Source: Acidimicrobiia bacterium
Lineage (GTDB): Bacteria > Actinomycetota > Acidimicrobiia > IMCC26256 > PALSA-610
Direction: 5' to 3'
NCBI GenBank assembly: GCA_036271555.1
Contig: DATBAK010000003.1
Span: 1 to 64,000, forward strand
Length of the DNA: 64,000 nt
Of the stretch, positions 61,422 to 64,000 are shown one piece after another; the first letter of the stretch is position 1, and each line of letters begins with the position of its first letter. Made by a program: the position numbers and the translations under genes. The notes beneath the pieces were generated by a model. That model was not told the origin of the DNA. It ran no database searches and worked only from the letters and a program-made list of their open reading frames with translations.

Positions 61422-62410
61422 CCGGCCGGCCCGTGCTCCGGGCCGGCGCGACCGGTGAGGCCGTCGGTGAGCTGCAGCGGCGGCTCGCCGTCGCCGGCAT
61501 TCCCGACGACGGAGCCGAAGGCGAGTTCGGTCCCGACACCGAGCGCGCCCTGCGCGAGTTCCAGACCAAGCGCGGGCTGCGGGTCGACGGTGTGTGCGGA
61601 CCCGAGACCTGGGATCACCTCGTCGAGAGCTCGTTCCAGCTCGGCGACCGCATGCTCTTCCTTGCCCGCCCGTTCCTGCGGGGCGACGATGTCGCAACCC
61701 TCCAGCGGCGGTTGAACATGCTCGGATTTCACGCTGGGCGCGAAGATGGCATCCTCGGTCCCCAAACTGAACGCGCTCTGCGCGAATTTCAGCTGAACGT
61801 CGGGCTTGCGACCGACGGCCAGTGCGGCCGCGCCACGCTGCTCGGCCTCGACCAGGTCGGCGCCCTGTCGGACGGATCCGCGGCCGCGGTGCGCGAACGC
61901 GAGGCCCTGCGGCGCGACCCGCGCCGGCTCGCGAGCCGGAGGCTGTACGTGACCGCCGATCCCGCGCTCGAGGGTTTGGGTCAGGCGGTCGCACGCGCGC
62001 TGCTCGAGTCGGGCGCCCGGGTGCTGATCGACACATCGGGTCGCGAGAGTCGCGACCTCGCCGAAGAGGCGACTCACTACGGCGCCGACGTGGTCGTCGC
62101 ACTCGGCGTCGGCGACGAGCCGGGCCGGCGCGTGACCTACTTCGCGACCTCGACGTTCCGATCTGAACGCGGCTACTCCCTCGCAAGGCGCATCGCCGAG
62201 GAGCTCGACCGGGTCCACGGACCGGTCGAGGCCTGCGGCCGCGCGTACGGCATCCTGCGCGAGACGCCGATGACCGCCGTGGAGTGCCAGCCTGCGGGAC
62301 GGGACGACGAAGACGGGCTGCGCGCCGCAGCGGCCGCGCCGGTCGCGCTCGTCAGCGCGATCGTGTGTGGTGTTCGGCGCGGTGTCGAGGAACCGATCGA
62401 GAACGGCTGA
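61418..62410 (+). CDS. cwlM: CwlM-like protein: two peptidoglycan-binding domains plus degenerate amidase domain
   Basis: The TTG start overlaps the trxA stop (TTGA). There is no signal peptide. Residues 7-70 and 84-150 are PG_binding_1 repeats (GEFGPDTERALREFQTKRGLRVDGVCGPETW; ILGPQTERALREFQLNVGLATDGQCGRAT). Residues 165-325 follow the amidase_3 order but lack the zinc-binding motifs: where an amidase has GHGG-type and SLHAN-type histidines this has ADPALEG and VALGVGD. The final Glu region EACGRAYGILRET remains. In mycobacteria CwlM is a cytoplasmic regulator of MurA, controlled by phosphorylation, so a regulatory role is expected. Confidence 0.85.
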   Translation: MTGRPVLRAGATGEAVGELQRRLAVAGIPDDGAEGEFGPDTERALREFQTKRGLRVDGVCGPETWDHLVESSFQLGDRMLFLARPFLRGDDVATLQRRLNMLGFHAGREDGILGPQTERALREFQLNVGLATDGQCGRATLLGLDQVGALSDGSAAAVREREALRRDPRRLASRRLYVTADPALEGLGQAVARALLESGARVLIDTSGRESRDLAEEATHYGADVVVALGVGDEPGRRVTYFATSTFRSERGYSLARRIAEELDRVHGPVEACGRAYGILRETPMTAVECQPAGRDDEDGLRAAAAAPVALVSAIVCGVRRGVEEPIENG

Positions 62411-62424
62411 TCCTCGGTCGGGCG

Positions 62425-63318
62425 TCAGTCCGCCGACGTCGGGGCAGTCGAGCCGTTGGTCATCTTGCGGTAGATCCGCTCGAGGTCCTCGAGGTCCGCG
62501 AACTCGACGATCACCCGACCTCGGCGGTCGGCGTCCGACATGACAACGCTCACGCGGGTGTCGAGATGATCCGACAGCAGGTTCTCGAGCTCGGGTAGGC
62601 CCGGTGGGCGGAGCTTGCGCCCGGCTCGCGCGACCCGCTCGGCGACCGGCTCGCCGCCGCGTGCCCGAACCGCGTCCTCGACCGAGCGAACCGAGAGATC
62701 GTCCGAGACCGCGCGGCGGGCAAGCTGCTCCTGGAACGCACGATCGGGAGTGCCGAGCAGCGCGATCGCATGACCGCGCTTGAGCGAACCGTCGTGGATG
62801 TAGCGCTGCACGGTCGGCGGGAGCTGCAGGATCCGCAGGCAGTTCGAGACCGCGGCCCGGCTCTTGCCGATCCGGCGCGCAACGTCGTCATGGGTCAGCT
62901 GGAAGTCCTCGATGAGCTGTTGATACGCGGCGGCCTCCTCGAGCGGATCGAGGTTCTCCCGCTGCACGTTCTCGACGATCGCCTGCTGCAACGCGAGCGC
63001 GTCGTCGGCCACCCGCACGACTGCCGGGATCGTCTGGAGCCCGACTCGACGTGCGGCGCGCCAGCGGCGTTCGCCCGCGATGAGCTCGTACCCGTCGCCG
63101 GACAGCCGGACCAGGACCGGTTGGAGGACGCCCACCTCGCGGATCGACTCCGCAAGGGTCGCGAGTGCCTGCTCGTCGAAGATCTCGCGCGGCTGATGAG
63201 GGTTCGGACGGATGGACTCGGTCGGAAGCTCGAGCAGCCCGGCCGCCGGCATCGCTGCCGAATCGCCGGACGGGATGAGCGCGCCGAGCCCCCTACCCAG
63301 CCCGCCGGGTCGCGCCAC
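62425..63318 (-). CDS. parB: Chromosome partitioning protein ParB
   Basis: GTG 63318 (VARPGGLGRGLGALIP) follows AAGGAGGT. The 297-residue protein has IRPNPHQPREIFDEQALATLAESIREVGVLQPVLVR, the CTP-binding box YELIAGERRWRAAR, ENVQRENLDPLEEAAAYQQLIEDF and the helix-turn-helix LTHDDVARRIGKSRAAVSNCLRILQLP. It binds parS and loads SMC. Its start lies inside the 3' end of parA (26-bp overlap). No parS site was found by eye. Confidence 0.97.
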   Translation of the reverse strand: MARPGGLGRGLGALIPSGDSAAMPAAGLLELPTESIRPNPHQPREIFDEQALATLAESIREVGVLQPVLVRLSGDGYELIAGERRWRAARRVGLQTIPAVVRVADDALALQQAIVENVQRENLDPLEEAAAYQQLIEDFQLTHDDVARRIGKSRAAVSNCLRILQLPPTVQRYIHDGSLKRGHAIALLGTPDRAFQEQLARRAVSDDLSVRSVEDAVRARGGEPVAERVARAGRKLRPPGLPELENLLSDHLDTRVSVVMSDADRRGRVIVEFADLEDLERIYRKMTNGSTAPTSAD

Positions 63319-64000
63319 GGCTGACCTCCTTGGCGAGCTCGCGGTAGGCGATCGCGCCCCGCGAGGATGAATCGAACACGATGATCGGCTGACCGAACGA
63401 CGGCGCCTCGGAGATGCGCACCGTCCGAGGAACGACCGTGCGGTAGACGCGCGACCCGAAGTGCAAGCGGACCTCCTGTTCGACCTGTTCCGCGAGCTTC
63501 GTGCGGGCATCGAACATCGTGAGCACGATGCCGCGCATCTCGAGCGTGGCGTTCAAGTTGGTCCGGACCAGCTTGACGTTGCGCAGCAGCTGACCCAAGC
63601 CCTCGAGCGCGTAGTACTCGCACTGGATCGGAACGAGGACGGCATCCGCCGCGGCCAACCCGTTCACAGTGAGCAGACCGAGGGACGGCGGGCAGTCGAT
63701 GAGCACGAAGTCGTAGTCGTCGCTCACTGCGCTCAGCGCTCGTCGAAGCTTCAGCTCACGGGACATCGCCGGGACGAGCTCGATCTCGGCGCCGGCGAGA
63801 TCGATCGTGGCCGGGATGACGAAGAGGTTCCGCACACTCGTGGGTTCGACGCAGTCCTCGACCGGGACGTCGTTCATGATCACGTCGTAGACCGAGCCCT
63901 CGACGTTGCGATGGCTGATGCCCAGTCCGGTTGTCGCGTTGCCCTGGGGATCCAGGTCCACCACGAGTACACGGAAACCGAGTTCGGCGAGCGCAGCGCC
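63293..64000 (-). CDS. parA: Chromosome partitioning ATPase ParA (5' end outside window)
   Basis: The frame is open to the right edge and gives the last 235 residues. VLVVDLDPQGNATTGLGISHRN is the deviant motif after Walker A, DYDFVLIDCPPSLGLLTVNGLAAADAVLVPIQCEYYALEGLGQLL covers Walker B and VPRTVRISEAPSFGQPIIVFDSSSRGAIAYRELAKE ends it. The deviant Walker A itself lies beyond the edge. It acts with ParB in origin segregation, supporting an oriC-proximal position. Confidence 0.97.
   Translation of the reverse strand, partial: GAALAELGFRVLVVDLDPQGNATTGLGISHRNVEGSVYDVIMNDVPVEDCVEPTSVRNLFVIPATIDLAGAEIELVPAMSRELKLRRALSAVSDDYDFVLIDCPPSLGLLTVNGLAAADAVLVPIQCEYYALEGLGQLLRNVKLVRTNLNATLEMRGIVLTMFDARTKLAEQVEQEVRLHFGSRVYRTVVPRTVRISEAPSFGQPIIVFDSSSRGAIAYRELAKEVSRGATRRAG

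Noticed and set aside
62425-64000. parS sites near parB
   Set aside because: No match to the TGTTTCACGTGAAACA consensus was found by eye in the window; they may lie to the right.

Overview
The window is high-GC chromosomal DNA with nearly back-to-back genes, many of them coupled through ATGA or GTGA overlaps. It comes from an actinobacterium. Evidence for this: a NucS/EndoMS mismatch endonuclease, DUF5318 and DUF6049 proteins, and the order rpsF-ssb-rpsR-rplI-dnaB. The right end also reads DUF6049 - murJ - sigma - anti-sigma - trxB - trxA - cwlM // parB - parA, which is the arrangement beside oriC in mycobacteria. I cannot fix the class from sequence alone; a deep-branching lineage such as Acidimicrobiia is my guess.

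Layout. 1-4.1 kb is a visibly less GC-rich accessory stretch. It holds the start of a cyclase-type protein, small orphan genes, a frameshifted GHKL (Hsp90-like) ATPase and the 3' remnant of a UvrD-type helicase, so it looks like a decayed island. 4.1-9.4 kb has two TetR regulators, a 1130-residue secreted Ig/IPT-domain protein and a DUF4242 protein whose promoter is packed with palindromes. 9.5-21.2 kb is a compact natural-product locus: a free-standing adenylation-carrier didomain (code reads as leucine), a cytochrome P450, a C-A-T-TE peptide synthetase, an Sfp-type phosphopantetheinyl transferase, a sulfotransferase-like protein, a pentapeptide/DinB protein, a second P450 and an MFS exporter. 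21.3-23.4 kb is a DUF6069 / DGPF / ECF sigma group.

23.4-33 kb carries an esterase lipoprotein, a family A DNA polymerase, a PAP2 phosphatase, an SpoU/TrmH methyltransferase and a GGDEF-EAL protein. 33.1-36.6 kb has a secreted beta-helix protein and then a four-gene operon (UGSC-family protein, 348-aa partner, NifU-like CxxC protein, MarR regulator) behind a perfect 20-bp palindrome. 36.6-44.3 kb holds two divergent cell-wall lipoproteins, an ASCH/winged-helix protein, an alcohol dehydrogenase, a DtxR repressor, nucS and a second MFS exporter under its own operator-like palindrome.

44.3-64 kb is core chromosome. It runs dnaB, ribosomal protein genes, ssb, panB, CCA transferase, pilT, a histone-deacetylase-type hydrolase, then the cell-envelope/redox operon ending in a degenerate cwlM, convergent with parB-parA. 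A short GC-rich repeat family sits in the gaps between 44.2 and 51.8 kb. No tRNA, rRNA, CRISPR array, transposase or parS site was seen.
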